Numbered from the stretch's first letter, positions 46,725-56,317 are shown. The stretch: 64,000 nucleotides of DNA from a marine actinobacterium PHSC20C1 (GCA_000153145.1 CH672415.1:1035206-1099205), one strand, 5' to 3'. Numbers and translations are program-made. Notes: generated by a model from the sequence alone, not told the origin.

Positions 46725-47072
46725 TTAGTTGTCGCGCTTCTCTTTGATCTTTGCCTTCTTGCCGCGAAGTTCGCGCAAGTAGTACAGCTTGGCGCGGCGA
46801 ACGAGTCCACGAGACACGACCTCGATGTGGTCGATAACCGGGGAGTGAACCGGGAAGGTACGCTCTACGCCTACCTGGAAGCTCACCTTGCGAACCGCGA
46901 AGGTCTCGCGAACGCCGTGGCCTGAACGACCGATTACAACGCCCTGGAACACCTGAATACGCGAGCGCGTACCTTCGATGATGTTTACGTGAACCTTGAC
47001 GTTATCGCCGGTACGGAAGTCAGGAATGTTGTCTTTGAGGGACGCCTTGTCGACGTCATCGAGGATATGCAT
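46725..47072 (-). CDS. rplS: 50S ribosomal protein L19
   Basis: L19 of 115 residues, a protein at the interface of the subunits. It begins [20 protein letters not shown] and contains [37 protein letters not shown] and [19 protein letters not shown], all family regions. The ATG 47072 is used; an upstream in-frame extension is not family-like. trmD, its usual upstream neighbour, lies in a separate group 2 kb away, with a membrane protein, a TetR gene and map in between. Confidence 0.97.
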   Translation of the reverse strand: MHILDDVDKASLKDNIPDFRTGDNVKVHVNIIEGTRSRIQVFQGVVIGRSGHGVRETFAVRKVSFQVGVERTFPVHSPVIDHIEVVSRGLVRRAKLYYLRELRGKKAKIKEKRDN

Positions 47073-47112
47073 TATTGATCGCTCTCTGCGCCCGCCATGA
47101 GTCGAACGCACA

Positions 47113-47140
47113 TAGTTAGAAAAGAATGTTTGTGCTTCAA
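47113..47140 (-). promoter_or_regulatory. possible rplS promoter
   Basis: TTGAAG (47140-47135), a 16-base spacer and TAACTA (47118-47113) give a weak promoter pattern 41-68 bases before the rplS ATG. The -10 is poor, so this is tentative. Confidence 0.25.
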
Positions 47141-47202
47141 GCGGTTACGACGCCCTCATGGCAGAGTCGAGCGCGAGCACAATCAACAATTCTGCCACAG
47201 AT

Positions 47203-47688
47203 TTAGTCAGAAGTGCGATTCTCGTCGGGGTCGAGGATGATGACCCTACCGTTATCGAGCCGCTCCCCCGGATACGTTGGGCGTTGAGCGTCACGCTCAA
47301 AGCCCTCAACGAGAGCCGTAAACCGATTGCGTGTCTCGGTTACAAGCTGCCAGAGCGCGATCCAGAACGCTGCAACGGCAACAACAACGATCAAAGCGGC
47401 CAGCAATGGTGCATCCACAAATCCGTAAGCGATGATCACCGCATGCCAAGTCGCAAGTAGCGCGGCATCGATCCACGAGACGGCCCGCTGGGAACGCACA
47501 CTCTTACGGGCGGTAGTCAACCCCGCGATCGCGAGGAGAGCGAGCGCCAAGATGGGGCACAACAAAAGGAAGAGCACGAAGTCCCAACCAACGCTCGACC
47601 CAAAAATACCCCGCCCGACCAATACCCACAGGGGCAGCACAATCACAGCAATGAACTGCCAGTAATAAAACGCACGCCTGATCATCAT
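47203..47688 (-). CDS. small membrane protein, unknown
   Basis: A 161-residue protein with four hydrophobic segments (about 10-25, 35-60, 75-95, 97-115) and a polar C-terminal tail of about 35 residues. The ATG 47688 is used because the first helix follows directly; the 72-residue N-terminal extension crosses the TetR gene and is implausible. I recognise no family. It is divergent from the TetR gene, 48 bases away, and may be its target. Confidence 0.65.
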   Translation of the reverse strand: MMIRRAFYYWQFIAVIVLPLWVLVGRGIFGSSVGWDFVLFLLLCPILALALLAIAGLTTARKSVRSQRAVSWIDAALLATWHAVIIAYGFVDAPLLAALIVVVAVAAFWIALWQLVTETRNRFTALVEGFERDAQRPTYPGERLDNGRVIILDPDENRTSD

Positions 47689-47736
47689 GCTTCTCAGGGT
47701 ATCTTCGTTGTCATTAGGAATGCTGAAAAACTCACA

Positions 47737-48384
47737 ATGAAAGACCGTGGTGCCCCCGTGCCAAATCCAGCAACCGTGCGCACCGAACCAGTGCAGCAGC
47801 GCAGCGCAGAACGCATCAACGTGCTCCTCGATGCGGCGGCAGTACTTCTCGATGAGCTCGGCATCGATGCTATTACGACGAGCGATGTTGCAAAGCGGGC
47901 GCACTCCTCTGTTGGGGTTATCTATCGCTACTTTCCCAACATCCAGTCCCTTCTTCGCGGACTCGCGTCACGCAACTTCGATAAGTACCGCGCTGGGCTC
48001 ACAGCCACTCTCAACAAGAGGGCGACGAGCGCACTTGACGCACTGAACATCGCAATCGATGTGTACGTCGAATTGAGTCGCACCGAGCCGGGATTCCGCG
48101 TGCTTTCGTTCGGAAACATCATCGACCGCCGGTTCAACGTCGATCGCAAGAGCAACAACACCGCTCTGGCCGAGATTTTGACCGACTTGCTCGTCACGAC
48201 CTATGGAGTACCCGCCTCCGATGAGCTCGCTTTTGACATCGAAGTCACCGTCGAAGTCGCCGATTCACTCCTCGAGCGTGCATTCTTGTATGACGCACGC
48301 GGCGAAGAGCCGTTCATAAACAAACTTCGAGAGTTCATTGCGCAGCTCTTGGCACCGCATACGAAAGAGACAACTACCGAATGA
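47737..48384 (+). CDS. TetR/AcrR family regulator
   Basis: A 215-residue regulator. The N-terminal TetR helix-turn-helix is clear, with VLLDAAAVLLDELGIDAITTSD and AKRAHSSVGVIYRYF, and the remaining helices form the ligand/dimer domain. It is divergent from a small membrane protein and its stop overlaps the map start by four bases (ATGA). A regulator coupled to methionine aminopeptidase is unusual; the more likely target is the divergent membrane gene. Confidence 0.9.
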   Translation: MKDRGAPVPNPATVRTEPVQQRSAERINVLLDAAAVLLDELGIDAITTSDVAKRAHSSVGVIYRYFPNIQSLLRGLASRNFDKYRAGLTATLNKRATSALDALNIAIDVYVELSRTEPGFRVLSFGNIIDRRFNVDRKSNNTALAEILTDLLVTTYGVPASDELAFDIEVTVEVADSLLERAFLYDARGEEPFINKLREFIAQLLAPHTKETTTE

Positions 48385-49148
48385 TCGAGTTGAGAACGCC
48401 AGCCGAAATCAATGAAATGAAGGCCGCTGGTGAGTTTGTTGCCAGCGTGCTCACAGCCGCTCAGGCTGCGGCCAAGGTTGGCATGAACTTGCTCGAAATT
48501 GATGCACTTGCGCACAGCATGATTCGCAAGCGCGGTGCTGAAAGCTGTTACATCGACTACCACCCCTCTTTTGGCGCCTCACCATTCGGCAAAGTGATCT
48601 GCACTTCGGTGAATGACGCAGCGCTTCACGGCGTTCCCCATGACTATGCGCTCAAAGACGGCGACCTGTTGAGCCTCGATTTCGCCGTCGCTGTCGACGG
48701 CTGGGTTGCTGACTCGGCAATCACGTTTGCCGTCGGCACGCCCCGCGACGAAGACATCGTGCTCATGGATGTCACTTCACGCGCGCTCGACGCTGGCATC
48801 GCTGCTGCTGTCGTCGGCAACCGCATCGGTGCTATCTCGGCCGCCATCGGTGATGTCGCGTACGGTGCTGGTTACGAAGTGAACCTCGACTTTGGTGGTC
48901 ACGGTGTCGGTCGAGAAATGCACGGTGACCCGCACATTCCTAACGACGGAAAGCGTCGCCGCGGCATGCCGCTCAAGCCGGGCCTGGTCTTTGCGATCGA
49001 GCCGTGGCTCATGATCGGAACTGACGAGATCTACACGGATGACGATGGCTGGACTCTTCGCAGCATCGATGGCTCACGAGCCGCACATTTCGAGCACACG
49101 GTAGCGGTCACCGAAGACGGCCCCTTGGTGCTCACAGCACGCTCCTAG
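48381..49148 (+). CDS. map: methionine aminopeptidase, type I
   Basis: MetAP removes the initiator methionine. The five metal ligands fit: Asp in LSLDFAVAVDGWVAD and a second Asp, His in GGHGVGREMHG, Glu in FAIEPW and Glu in EHTVAVTEDG. Length 255. It overlaps the TetR gene by four bases, so translation is probably coupled. It converges with trmD, 30 bases away. Confidence 0.95.
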   Translation: MIELRTPAEINEMKAAGEFVASVLTAAQAAAKVGMNLLEIDALAHSMIRKRGAESCYIDYHPSFGASPFGKVICTSVNDAALHGVPHDYALKDGDLLSLDFAVAVDGWVADSAITFAVGTPRDEDIVLMDVTSRALDAGIAAAVVGNRIGAISAAIGDVAYGAGYEVNLDFGGHGVGREMHGDPHIPNDGKRRRGMPLKPGLVFAIEPWLMIGTDEIYTDDDGWTLRSIDGSRAAHFEHTVAVTEDGPLVLTARS

Positions 49149-49178
49149 GCCAGCTAGTACCGCGCTCGTTGCAGCTCG

Positions 49179-49865
49179 CTACTGCTCGTCTGGGAGCAGA
49201 TCAGGCCGAACGCGACGCGTGCGCTCAACCTGCTGCTCGTGACGCCAGTCTGCGATTGCTTTGTGATTTCCGCTGAGCAAAATGTCAGGAACCGAGCGAT
49301 CACGCCAGGTCGAGGGCTTCGTGTAGCTGGGGTATTCGAGAAGCCCCTGCTCGTGGCTTTCCTCGGTGAGACTTTCTGGGTTTCCGATAACTCCGGGAAC
49401 GAGTCGACCAATTGCTTCGATCATGGCCATCGTCGCGACCTCGCCACCGTTCAGCACGTAGTCGCCAAGACTAATCTCGCGAACTCGAACAGTGGATGCC
49501 GCGTAGTCGATGACTCTCTGATCGATGCCCTCATAGCGCCCGCAGGTGAAGACGAGATGCTTCTCCTCGGAGAGCTCCCGAGCCGCTGCCTGCGTGAACG
49601 GAACTCCAGCAGGAGTAGGAACGATCACAACAGTTTCGGGCGTGAGTACCGCATCCAGTGCGTCCCCCCACGGCTCTGGACGCATCACCATGCCGGCGCC
49701 ACCGCCATAGGGAGTGTCGTCGACTGTGCGGTGTCGATCATGCGTGAAATCGCGAAGATCGTGAACGCCGAGCTCAATTATTCCGCGCTCGCGAGCCTTG
49801 CCGAGCAAGGAAATATCGAGCACCCCAAAGAAGTCGGGGAAGATCGTAACGATGTCGATGCGCAC
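49179..49865 (-). CDS. trmD: tRNA (guanine-N1-)-methyltransferase
   Basis: TrmD methylates G37 of tRNAs reading CNN codons, preventing frameshifts. The SPOUT knot is clear: the N-terminal [12 protein letters not shown], the region [16 protein letters not shown], the catalytic loop in [11 protein letters not shown], and the SAM site in [17 protein letters not shown]. Length 228. It follows rimM by 16 bases and closes the rpsP-khpA-rimM-trmD set. Confidence 0.97.
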   Translation of the reverse strand: MRIDIVTIFPDFFGVLDISLLGKARERGIIELGVHDLRDFTHDRHRTVDDTPYGGGAGMVMRPEPWGDALDAVLTPETVVIVPTPAGVPFTQAAARELSEEKHLVFTCGRYEGIDQRVIDYAASTVRVREISLGDYVLNGGEVATMAMIEAIGRLVPGVIGNPESLTEESHEQGLLEYPSYTKPSTWRDRSVPDILLSGNHKAIADWRHEQQVERTRRVRPDLLPDEQ

Positions 49866-49881
49866 CCGTTGACCCTAACCG

Positions 49882-50493
49882 CTATTTGGCGTCTGGGGCG
49901 TCAGTTTCGACTTCGTCAGCTGCGGGCTCTGACGGTTCGTCCGGAATCTCTTCAAATAGCCCTGGAGGCGGCGTAACAACCATTTCGCCAGCTTCGAGAT
50001 CGACACTAGCCACGATGGACTTGACGAACGGGACGAGGACGTCGCCGTTTTCTGTCGTAACCGTGAGCAAATCTTGAACAGGAAAATGGTCAACCTGTGC
50101 GAGCGTTCCGACCTGCTGGCCGTCTCGAATTACCTTGAGGCCGACGAGCTGGTGGTCGAACCACGCATCTTCTTCAGGCTCCTCATTCGGATCATGATCG
50201 ATCCACAGGATGGCCTTGATGAGACCTTCAGCATCGCTGCGGTCGAGCACTCCCTTAAAGAATGCGACCGGCTGAGCGTTGTACCACTTGAGCTCAATGA
50301 GCTCGAGTGTCTTTCCGTGCCACGGAGAACTCGTTGGCACTTGCAGCGAGAACACGGCGCCCGGAACGAAACGTCGTTCCGGGGCATCCGTATACATCTC
50401 TACTTTGATAGCTCCCTTGAGCCCATGAGCCTTCGTCAGGCGCCCCACTCGCAGCTGTGTGCGACCTTCGCGGGGTATTTTTACTTCGCCCAC
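49882..50493 (-). CDS. rimM: ribosome maturation factor RimM
   Basis: RimM assists 30S head assembly by binding S19. The N-terminal RimM domain (LRVGRLTKAHGLKGAIKVEM) and the PRC-barrel-like C-terminal domain (DDAWFDHQLVGLKVI) are present, followed by an acidic, Pro-rich tail of about 30 residues, longer than in E. coli. It lies three bases after the khpA stop, before trmD. Confidence 0.96.
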   Translation of the reverse strand: MGEVKIPREGRTQLRVGRLTKAHGLKGAIKVEMYTDAPERRFVPGAVFSLQVPTSSPWHGKTLELIELKWYNAQPVAFFKGVLDRSDAEGLIKAILWIDHDPNEEPEEDAWFDHQLVGLKVIRDGQQVGTLAQVDHFPVQDLLTVTTENGDVLVPFVKSIVASVDLEAGEMVVTPPPGLFEEIPDEPSEPAADEVETDAPDAK

Positions 50494-50496
50494 TGT

Positions 50497-50733
50497 TTAG
50501 AAGTCAGTGTCGACGACGTCGACCCGCACCTTGCGACCATCAGCCAATGCTGTGATCAAAGTGCGCAGTGCTTTCGCGGTACGACCAGCGCGACCAATAA
50601 CTCGGCCGAGATCTTCTGGGTGTACGCGAACCTCAAGGAGTTCACCGCGTTGCGTGTTCTTTGCAACGACCTGAACCTCCTCGGGGTGATCGACGATTCC
50701 TTTAACGAGGTGTTCGAGAGCGGGAGCTAGCAA
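50497..50733 (-). CDS. khpA: KH-domain RNA-binding protein KhpA
   Basis: A 78-residue protein made of a single KH domain with the GxxG loop in GRVIGRAGRTAKAL. KhpA works with KhpB in several Gram-positives and affects cell size and RNA handling. The start is TTG at 50733, three bases after the rpsP stop, with AAGG upstream. Placement between rpsP and rimM is the standard Gram-positive order. Confidence 0.94.
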   Translation of the reverse strand: MLAPALEHLVKGIVDHPEEVQVVAKNTQRGELLEVRVHPEDLGRVIGRAGRTAKALRTLITALADGRKVRVDVVDTDF

Positions 50734-50736
50734 TTG

Positions 50737-51183
50737 CTAAGCCTTGTCTGCGTCGGCTGCGGGGGTCTCGTCTGCGACGGGAGCCTCGACTGCTTCTGCG
50801 GCGGGAGCCTCTTCTGCCTTAGGCTCGGCCTTTTCGACCTTGGGCTTGAGAACAGGCTTCTTCTTCTCGTCAGCCTGGAACTCTGGCTTAGCTTCCTTCA
50901 CCTTTACGGTGCTCTTAGCGTCTTTGTCACCCTTGAAGATGCCCCAGTCGCCGGTCAGCTTGAGGATTGCCTCAACCTGCGGGCTTGGCTGTGCGCCGAC
51001 GCCCAACCAGTACTGTGCACGCTCGGATTCGACCTCGATGAACGAGGGCTCCTCTGTGGGGTGGTACTTTCCGATTTCCTCAATGACACGACCATCGCGC
51101 TTCTTGCGCGAGTCTGCAATGACGATGCGGTAGTAGGGTGCACGGATCTTGCCCATGCGCTTCAAACGAATCTTTACAGCCAC
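50737..51183 (-). CDS. rpsP: 30S ribosomal protein S16 with C-terminal tail
   Basis: S16 of 148 residues, of which the first 80 or so are the conserved core ([20 protein letters not shown] and [11 protein letters not shown]), and the rest is a Lys/Glu/Ala-rich tail with [14 protein letters not shown] at its end. Similar tails occur in S2 and RimM here and in many actinobacteria. It opens the rpsP-khpA-rimM-trmD transcript; a promoter candidate lies upstream. Confidence 0.97.
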   Translation of the reverse strand: MAVKIRLKRMGKIRAPYYRIVIADSRKKRDGRVIEEIGKYHPTEEPSFIEVESERAQYWLGVGAQPSPQVEAILKLTGDWGIFKGDKDAKSTVKVKEAKPEFQADEKKKPVLKPKVEKAEPKAEEAPAAEAVEAPVADETPAADADKA

Positions 51184-51326
51184 AATTCTCCTGATTTAAA
51201 TGTTATTGGTGGCGAACCGCTAGCCGTGAGCGTGGGGGCACACTCGGCAGAAAAGCTCTAGTGGATTCCGTTCGGGCCTGATTAGAGGGTCGGGCTACGA
51301 AGGACTCAACCGCCTATTCTGCCAGA

Positions 51327-51355
51327 GTTTTACGTGCTTCGGGAACCGAAGGCAA
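51327..51355 (-). promoter_or_regulatory. candidate rpsP promoter
   Basis: TTGCCT (51355-51350), a 17-base spacer and TAAAAC (51332-51327) match a sigma-70 promoter at four of six bases each. It lies just after the LLM gene and about 145 bases before rpsP, implying a long leader. Confidence 0.4.
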
Positions 51356-51377
51356 AGAAAGCCCCAAAGTGGTGGTG

Positions 51378-52160
51378 CTAACTGTTCTGCGAGTCCCGCC
51401 AAGACAACCACTGCTTTGTGCTCGTGAGGTCGTAATCCGGGCCGGTAATGCCCAACGTAAAGAGCGTAATGCCCTGTTCGCGCATGCTGTCCGCGTCTTC
51501 AACGCTCTTATCGCGGAGTTCGTTAGACAGCTCAATTTCGCTAATGTCACGACCGACGGTTTCGCAGTGACCTGCCAATACGCTCAACTTGTGCACGAGC
51601 GCGTCGCCGGTCGCGAAACTGTGCCAAATATCGGCGTGCTTCGCGACGAGCTTGAGAGTCTTCTTCTCGCCGCCGCCGCCGATCAGCACGGGAATCTTGC
51701 GTGTGGGAGCCGGGTTGAGCTTCGACCAGCGCGACTCAATGCGGGGAAGTGCGTCGGCGAGAGCATCCAACCGCGTTCCGGCAGTGCCGAACTCGTAGCC
51801 GTATTCGTTGTAGTCGCGCTCGAACCAACCCGATCCGGTACCGAAGATGAATCGGCCGCCACTGATGTGATCGAGGGTGCGAGCCATGTCGGCCTGCAGG
51901 TCGGGGTTTCGATAGCTATTGCAGTTAACGAGGGTTCCGAATTCAACACGGCTGGTCAGTTCAGCCCACGATGCAAGCTCTGTCCAGGCTTCAAAGTGCA
52001 AACCGTCAGGCTCGCCGTAAAGGGGAAAGAAGTGATCCCAATTGAACAAGACGTCGACGCCCAACTGTTCAAGTTCTCTCACCCGATCCCGAATGACCGA
52101 ATACTCAGCATGTTGGGGTTGAAGTTGAACAGCAATGCGAACGGGACGGCTCTGAGTCAT
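51378..52160 (-). CDS. LLM class F420-dependent oxidoreductase
   Basis: A 260-residue luciferase-like (beta/alpha)8 enzyme. Characteristic pieces are DVLFNWDHFFPLYGEP, FGTLVNCNSYRNPDLQADMARTLDHIS and GGRFIFGTGSGWFERDYNEY, matching F420-dependent subfamilies. The substrate is not visible. It precedes rpsP on the same strand and follows ffh; the downstream rpsP promoter lies beyond its stop. Confidence 0.9.
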   Translation of the reverse strand: MTQSRPVRIAVQLQPQHAEYSVIRDRVRELEQLGVDVLFNWDHFFPLYGEPDGLHFEAWTELASWAELTSRVEFGTLVNCNSYRNPDLQADMARTLDHISGGRFIFGTGSGWFERDYNEYGYEFGTAGTRLDALADALPRIESRWSKLNPAPTRKIPVLIGGGGEKKTLKLVAKHADIWHSFATGDALVHKLSVLAGHCETVGRDISEIELSNELRDKSVEDADSMREQGITLFTLGITGPDYDLTSTKQWLSWRDSQNS

Positions 52161-52247
52161 ACCTCCACAGTATCGCGTCGATTGGAGTCGTTGACGCGTG
52201 AATCACTCCTCAGCGCGACCCCCTGCGGCCGGCAGCGGCGACGACGA

Positions 52248-53816
52248 CTAGCGCCCGAGGAACTTCTGCAAACTCTCAAGCTCTTCGGGTGAGGGGCCTC
52301 CAGCGGCAGGCTTTGAACCGCCAAGTCCAAACCCTGAACCAGCGGGCGCCGACGGGGCAACAACGCCCTGCGCGCGCGCCGCCTCTTCCGCCGCTCGCTT
52401 AGCCGGGTTACCCGACTTTGAGCCCTTTTTCTTCTGGTTCTTCTTTGCGTTTGCAGACTTTCCGCCATGGCCACCAGGAATCGGGCCCATGCCCGGAATC
52501 TGTGGCGTGCCACCCTTGGCGACGGTCTTCATCATCTTTGCCGCCTGCTCGAAACGATTTACGAGAGCATTCACTTCGGTGACGGTCGAGCCTGAACCTC
52601 GAGCGATGCGCACTCGCCGCGAGCCATTGAGCAACTTCGGCATGACGCGCTCTTGCTTCGTCATTGACTGGATGATGGCCTCAGTGCGCGTAATCTCCGA
52701 CTCATCGAAGTTCTCTAGCTGCTCTCGCATTCCCTTCGCGCCTGGCAGCATGCCGAGCATGCTCTTGATCGAGCCCATGTTTTTGAGTTGCTGCATCTGC
52801 TCAAGAAAGTCTTCGAGCGTGAAACTGTCGGTCGCAAACTTTTCGGCGACCTTGCGCGACTCTTCTTCATTGAAAGTCTTCTGCGCTTGCTCGATGAGGG
52901 TGAGGATGTCGCCGAGATCGAGAATTCGGCTTGCCATGCGATCGGGGTGGAACGGCTCAAAGTCGTCGAGCCCTTCACCCGTTGAGGCGAACATGATGGG
53001 GCGACCCGTAATGGAGGCCACCGAAAGTGCGGCGCCACCGCGAGCATCACCATCGAGCTTCGACAGCACGACTCCTGTGAAGTCCACTCCCTCTTGGAAG
53101 GCGCGAGCGGTCTTGACGGCGTCTTGGCCGATCATCGCGTCAATAACGAAGAGCACCTCGTCGGGGTCAACAGCCTTGCGGATGTTTGCCGCCTGCTTCA
53201 TGAGCTCGGCATCCACACCTAGGCGCCCGGCGGTGTCAATGATCACAACGTCGTGCTGCTTGTCCTTTGCAAACTTGAGAGCCTGCTTGGCGACCTTGAC
53301 CGGATCACCCTTGCCGTTTCCCGGCTCCGGAGCGAACACTGCGACGCCCGCTTGCTCCGCAACAACCTGCAACTGAGTTACGGCGTTGGGACGCTGGAGG
53401 TCGGCAGCAACCAACAGAGGAGTGTGACCGTCAGCGGCAAGCCACTTTGAGAGCTTGCCCGCAAGCGTCGTCTTACCCGCGCCCTGAAGGCCCGCAAGCA
53501 TAATGACGGTTGGTGGGTTCTTCGCAAACTCAATGCGACGTGCTTCGCCACCGAGAATCGTGACGAGTTCGTCGTTCACGATCTGCACCACCTGCTGCGC
53601 GGGGTTCAGCGCCTGCGACACCTCATGGCCGAGGGCGCGTTCACGAACGCGGCCCGTGAACTCCTTAACGACCTCGAGGGCAACGTCAGCATCGAGCAGC
53701 GCCCGACGAATTTCACGAACGGTGCCATCGACATCCGCTTCGCTGAGCTTGCCCTTGCCGCGCAGGTTCTTAAACGTATCCGCGAGGCGGTCGGTGAGGT
53801 TTCCAAAAGTGGCCAT
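52248..53816 (-). CDS. ffh: signal recognition particle protein Ffh
   Basis: The SRP GTPase that binds signal sequences with 4.5S RNA. N domain, G domain with GLQGAGKTTLAGKLSKWL, the DTAGRLG motif and the TKLDGDARGGA-like segment, then the methionine-rich M domain ending in a Gly-rich tail. Length 522 is normal for actinobacteria. The ATG at 53816 is used as the family start (MATFGNLTDRL). ftsY and smc follow the same direction in the window. Confidence 0.97.
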   Translation of the reverse strand: MATFGNLTDRLADTFKNLRGKGKLSEADVDGTVREIRRALLDADVALEVVKEFTGRVRERALGHEVSQALNPAQQVVQIVNDELVTILGGEARRIEFAKNPPTVIMLAGLQGAGKTTLAGKLSKWLAADGHTPLLVAADLQRPNAVTQLQVVAEQAGVAVFAPEPGNGKGDPVKVAKQALKFAKDKQHDVVIIDTAGRLGVDAELMKQAANIRKAVDPDEVLFVIDAMIGQDAVKTARAFQEGVDFTGVVLSKLDGDARGGAALSVASITGRPIMFASTGEGLDDFEPFHPDRMASRILDLGDILTLIEQAQKTFNEEESRKVAEKFATDSFTLEDFLEQMQQLKNMGSIKSMLGMLPGAKGMREQLENFDESEITRTEAIIQSMTKQERVMPKLLNGSRRVRIARGSGSTVTEVNALVNRFEQAAKMMKTVAKGGTPQIPGMGPIPGGHGGKSANAKKNQKKKGSKSGNPAKRAAEEAARAQGVVAPSAPAGSGFGLGGSKPAAGGPSPEELESLQKFLGR

Positions 53817-53893
53817 GATCACACCAGTTTAAGGTGTCTTGGCCCGCTGAGCGAACGCAATGCGCTGAGAGCGTGCCCGAGTAGGGTGAGAGC

Positions 53894-54775
53894 GTGAGAC
53901 ACGGCATCGTAATCCTTCCCCAACAGCCCTGGGCTGAAGCCAAACATCAGTGGATCCGAGCTGAAGAACTCGGCTTCGACCACGCCTGGACCTACGACCA
54001 TCTCTCGTGGAGATCCCTCGCCGACGAGACGTGGCACGCGACAGTCCCCACGCTGACAGCAGCCGCGAGCGTGACTTCCCGCATCGGGCTCGGCACGTTT
54101 GTCGCATCACCTAATTTTCGGCATCCGGTCACTTTCGCTAAAGAGCTCGCGACACTTGACGACGTAAGTGAGGGCCGCTTCCTGCTTGGCGTCGGCTCCG
54201 GGGGTACCGGTTTCGACTCGACAGTGCTCGGACAGCCAGAACTCAGCCCCCGTGAGCGTCACACCCGTTTCGAAGAGTTTGTGCGAGGGCTCGACCAACT
54301 ACTGCGATTCGAAACCCCCGGCAGCGGCGGCATTAGCTTCAGCGGAGACTGGTTCTCTGCGGTCAATGCACGGATGGTCGGGGCACCTGCCCGCTCCCCT
54401 CGATTGCCCTTCGTGGTTGCCGCCGAAGGCCCCCGCGGTCTACGCCTCGCGGCCGAACTTGCCGACGGCTGGCTCACGCTTGGCCGCACCGCTGACACCC
54501 TTGACGAGTGGTGGCAGGTCGTTACAGAGACATCGAAGCGAGTGGATGACAGCCTTGAGAAGGCGGGCCGTGCATCCGAAACTCTCGATCGCTATCTCAA
54601 TTTGGACGGCGCGCCCCTGTTCAGCCTCGACAGCGTTGGAGCCTGGGACGATGCGGTCGGTCGGGCTGAAGCTCTCGGCTTCACCGATGTTATTGGGCAC
54701 TGGCCGCGCGCTGAAGGAATCTATGCCGGCGACGAGAGTGTGCTCATCGAGATTGCGTCGCGCTTCTCCCGGTAA
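53894..54775 (+). CDS. LLM class flavin-dependent oxidoreductase
   Basis: A 293-residue luciferase-like oxidoreductase. Opening GIVILPQQPWAEAKHQWIRAEELG, then HAWTYDHLSW and FLLGVGSGGTGFDSTVLG are typical of the F420 or FMN branch. It differs from the LLM gene at 51378 and is not a close duplicate. The start is GTG, with no strong ribosome site. It is followed by a gamma-carbonic anhydrase gene, probably cotranscribed. Confidence 0.88.
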   Translation: MRHGIVILPQQPWAEAKHQWIRAEELGFDHAWTYDHLSWRSLADETWHATVPTLTAAASVTSRIGLGTFVASPNFRHPVTFAKELATLDDVSEGRFLLGVGSGGTGFDSTVLGQPELSPRERHTRFEEFVRGLDQLLRFETPGSGGISFSGDWFSAVNARMVGAPARSPRLPFVVAAEGPRGLRLAAELADGWLTLGRTADTLDEWWQVVTETSKRVDDSLEKAGRASETLDRYLNLDGAPLFSLDSVGAWDDAVGRAEALGFTDVIGHWPRAEGIYAGDESVLIEIASRFSR

Positions 54776-54805
54776 CTCGCCAACAATTCGCGCTAGCGTG
54801 GAGGC

Positions 54806-55327
54806 ATGACAGCACTCATTGTTCCCATCGGCGGGCACACCCCCCAGATTTCCGACAGCGCTTGGGTCGCCCCCAATGCCACGCTGGTAGGACAGGTGAC
54901 TCTTGGCGAACGCTCGAGCATTTTCTACGGCGCCGTGCTGCGAGCCGACGTTGACTCGATCACGATCGGCGCAGGATCGAACCTGCAGGACAACGTGACA
55001 GTGCACTGCGATGAGGGCTTCCCCACAGTGGTTGGTTCTGGTGTCAGCGTCGGCCACGGCGCGGTGCTGCACGGTTGCACTGTTGAAGACGACAGTCTCA
55101 TCGGGATGAGCGCCACCGTGCTCAACGGTGCTGTTATTGGGACCGGATCGCTCGTCGCCGCCGGGGCCGTCGTACTTGAAGGCACAATCGTGCCACCCGG
55201 TTCACTAGTGGCCGGGGTGCCAGCCAAAGTGCGGCGTGAACTCAGCGACGACGAAAAAACTGGAGTGCGGCAGAATGCCGCGCACTACCTCGACATTTCC
55301 GCAGCGCACAGCGCAGTCAGCAGCTAG
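54806..55327 (+). CDS. gamma carbonic anhydrase family protein
   Basis: A 173-residue left-handed beta-helix protein built from hexapeptide repeats (I/V-G-x-x-x patterns). The three zinc histidines fit: His in TVHCDEG, and two in SVGHGAVLHGC. Members hydrate carbon dioxide or are inactive relatives; activity cannot be judged. It follows the LLM gene by 30 bases and ends two bases before the convergent ftsY stop. Confidence 0.92.
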   Translation: MTALIVPIGGHTPQISDSAWVAPNATLVGQVTLGERSSIFYGAVLRADVDSITIGAGSNLQDNVTVHCDEGFPTVVGSGVSVGHGAVLHGCTVEDDSLIGMSATVLNGAVIGTGSLVAAGAVVLEGTIVPPGSLVAGVPAKVRRELSDDEKTGVRQNAAHYLDISAAHSAVSS

Positions 55328-55329
55328 AG

Positions 55330-56199
55330 CTAGCCAACGAGACCCTGCACGAACACGTGCGGGGTGAAGCCGGTGAGGTCGTTGATGCCCTCACCCTGTC
55401 CGACGAGCTTGATCGGAATGCCCGTGCGCTCCTGCACGGCAAGAACAAACCCCGCTTTCGCTGAACCGTCCAACTTCGTGATGACGAGCCCCGTGACGCC
55501 AGCGTGTTGAATAAACGCTTCAGCCTGGGCAACACCGTTTTGCCCTGTCGTCGCGTCTAGCACGAGCAACACTTCGGCGATCTCCGTCTGCTTCTCGACC
55601 ACTCGACGAATCTTGCCCAACTCGTCCATGAGTCCGCTCTTGGTCTGCAGCCGTCCAGCAGTGTCAATGATCGCGATGTCGATCGAGTCACGCTGGGCGC
55701 GCTCTACAGTCTGAAACGCGACGGATGCCGGATCTTGACCCTGCTGCTGTGGGCGCACAATCGATGCTCCCCCACGCTCAGCCCAGGTCGCCAACTGCTC
55801 GACGGCAGCGGCACGGAAGGTGTCAGCCGCACCAACCACAACGGTGCGCCCGTGTCCAACTAAGAACTTCGCAAACTTGCCAATCGTGGTGGTCTTGCCA
55901 ACGCCATTGACACCAACGACCAGCACTACCGCAGGACGAGCGCTGAGAGTGAGTGTGGGATCCAAGCGAGCAAGTCGCTCTTCTAGAGTCTCGCGAAGCA
56001 TCCGTTTGAGGTCTGCGGGGTCGTCGGTCTTAAACCTTGTGACGCTCGCCCGCAATTCGTCGATCACCGAGTCAGTGATGTCTGGGCCAAAATCGGCGGA
56101 GATCATTGCGTCTTCGAGATCGCTCCACGTCTCGGCATCGATCGTGTCGCGCGCGAACATAGATTTGAGTGCGCCCGAGAGCGACCAGGATGCTGCCAT
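55330..56199 (-). CDS. ftsY: signal recognition particle receptor FtsY
   Basis: FtsY, the SRP receptor, 289 residues. The NG domains are intact, with GVNGVGKTTTIGKFAKFL, DTAGRLQTKSGLMDEL and TKLDGSAKAGFVL. The acidic A domain that precedes NG in E. coli is missing; only about 15 residues stand before the first helix, as in other small-FtsY Gram-positives. The gene is upstream of ffh in direction but separated by three other genes. Confidence 0.97.
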   Translation of the reverse strand: MAASWSLSGALKSMFARDTIDAETWSDLEDAMISADFGPDITDSVIDELRASVTRFKTDDPADLKRMLRETLEERLARLDPTLTLSARPAVVLVVGVNGVGKTTTIGKFAKFLVGHGRTVVVGAADTFRAAAVEQLATWAERGGASIVRPQQQGQDPASVAFQTVERAQRDSIDIAIIDTAGRLQTKSGLMDELGKIRRVVEKQTEIAEVLLVLDATTGQNGVAQAEAFIQHAGVTGLVITKLDGSAKAGFVLAVQERTGIPIKLVGQGEGINDLTGFTPHVFVQGLVG

Positions 56200-56317
56200 A
56201 GGTACAGGTTAAGGCAGCGGACGCTCCTCGTCCTACTTGCCGCACGCCAGAGTGGTGAAGTTGCGCACGCTACCGAACCTGAATCGTGCAGTCACCGGGG
56301 CGCGCTAGGGTTTTCGG

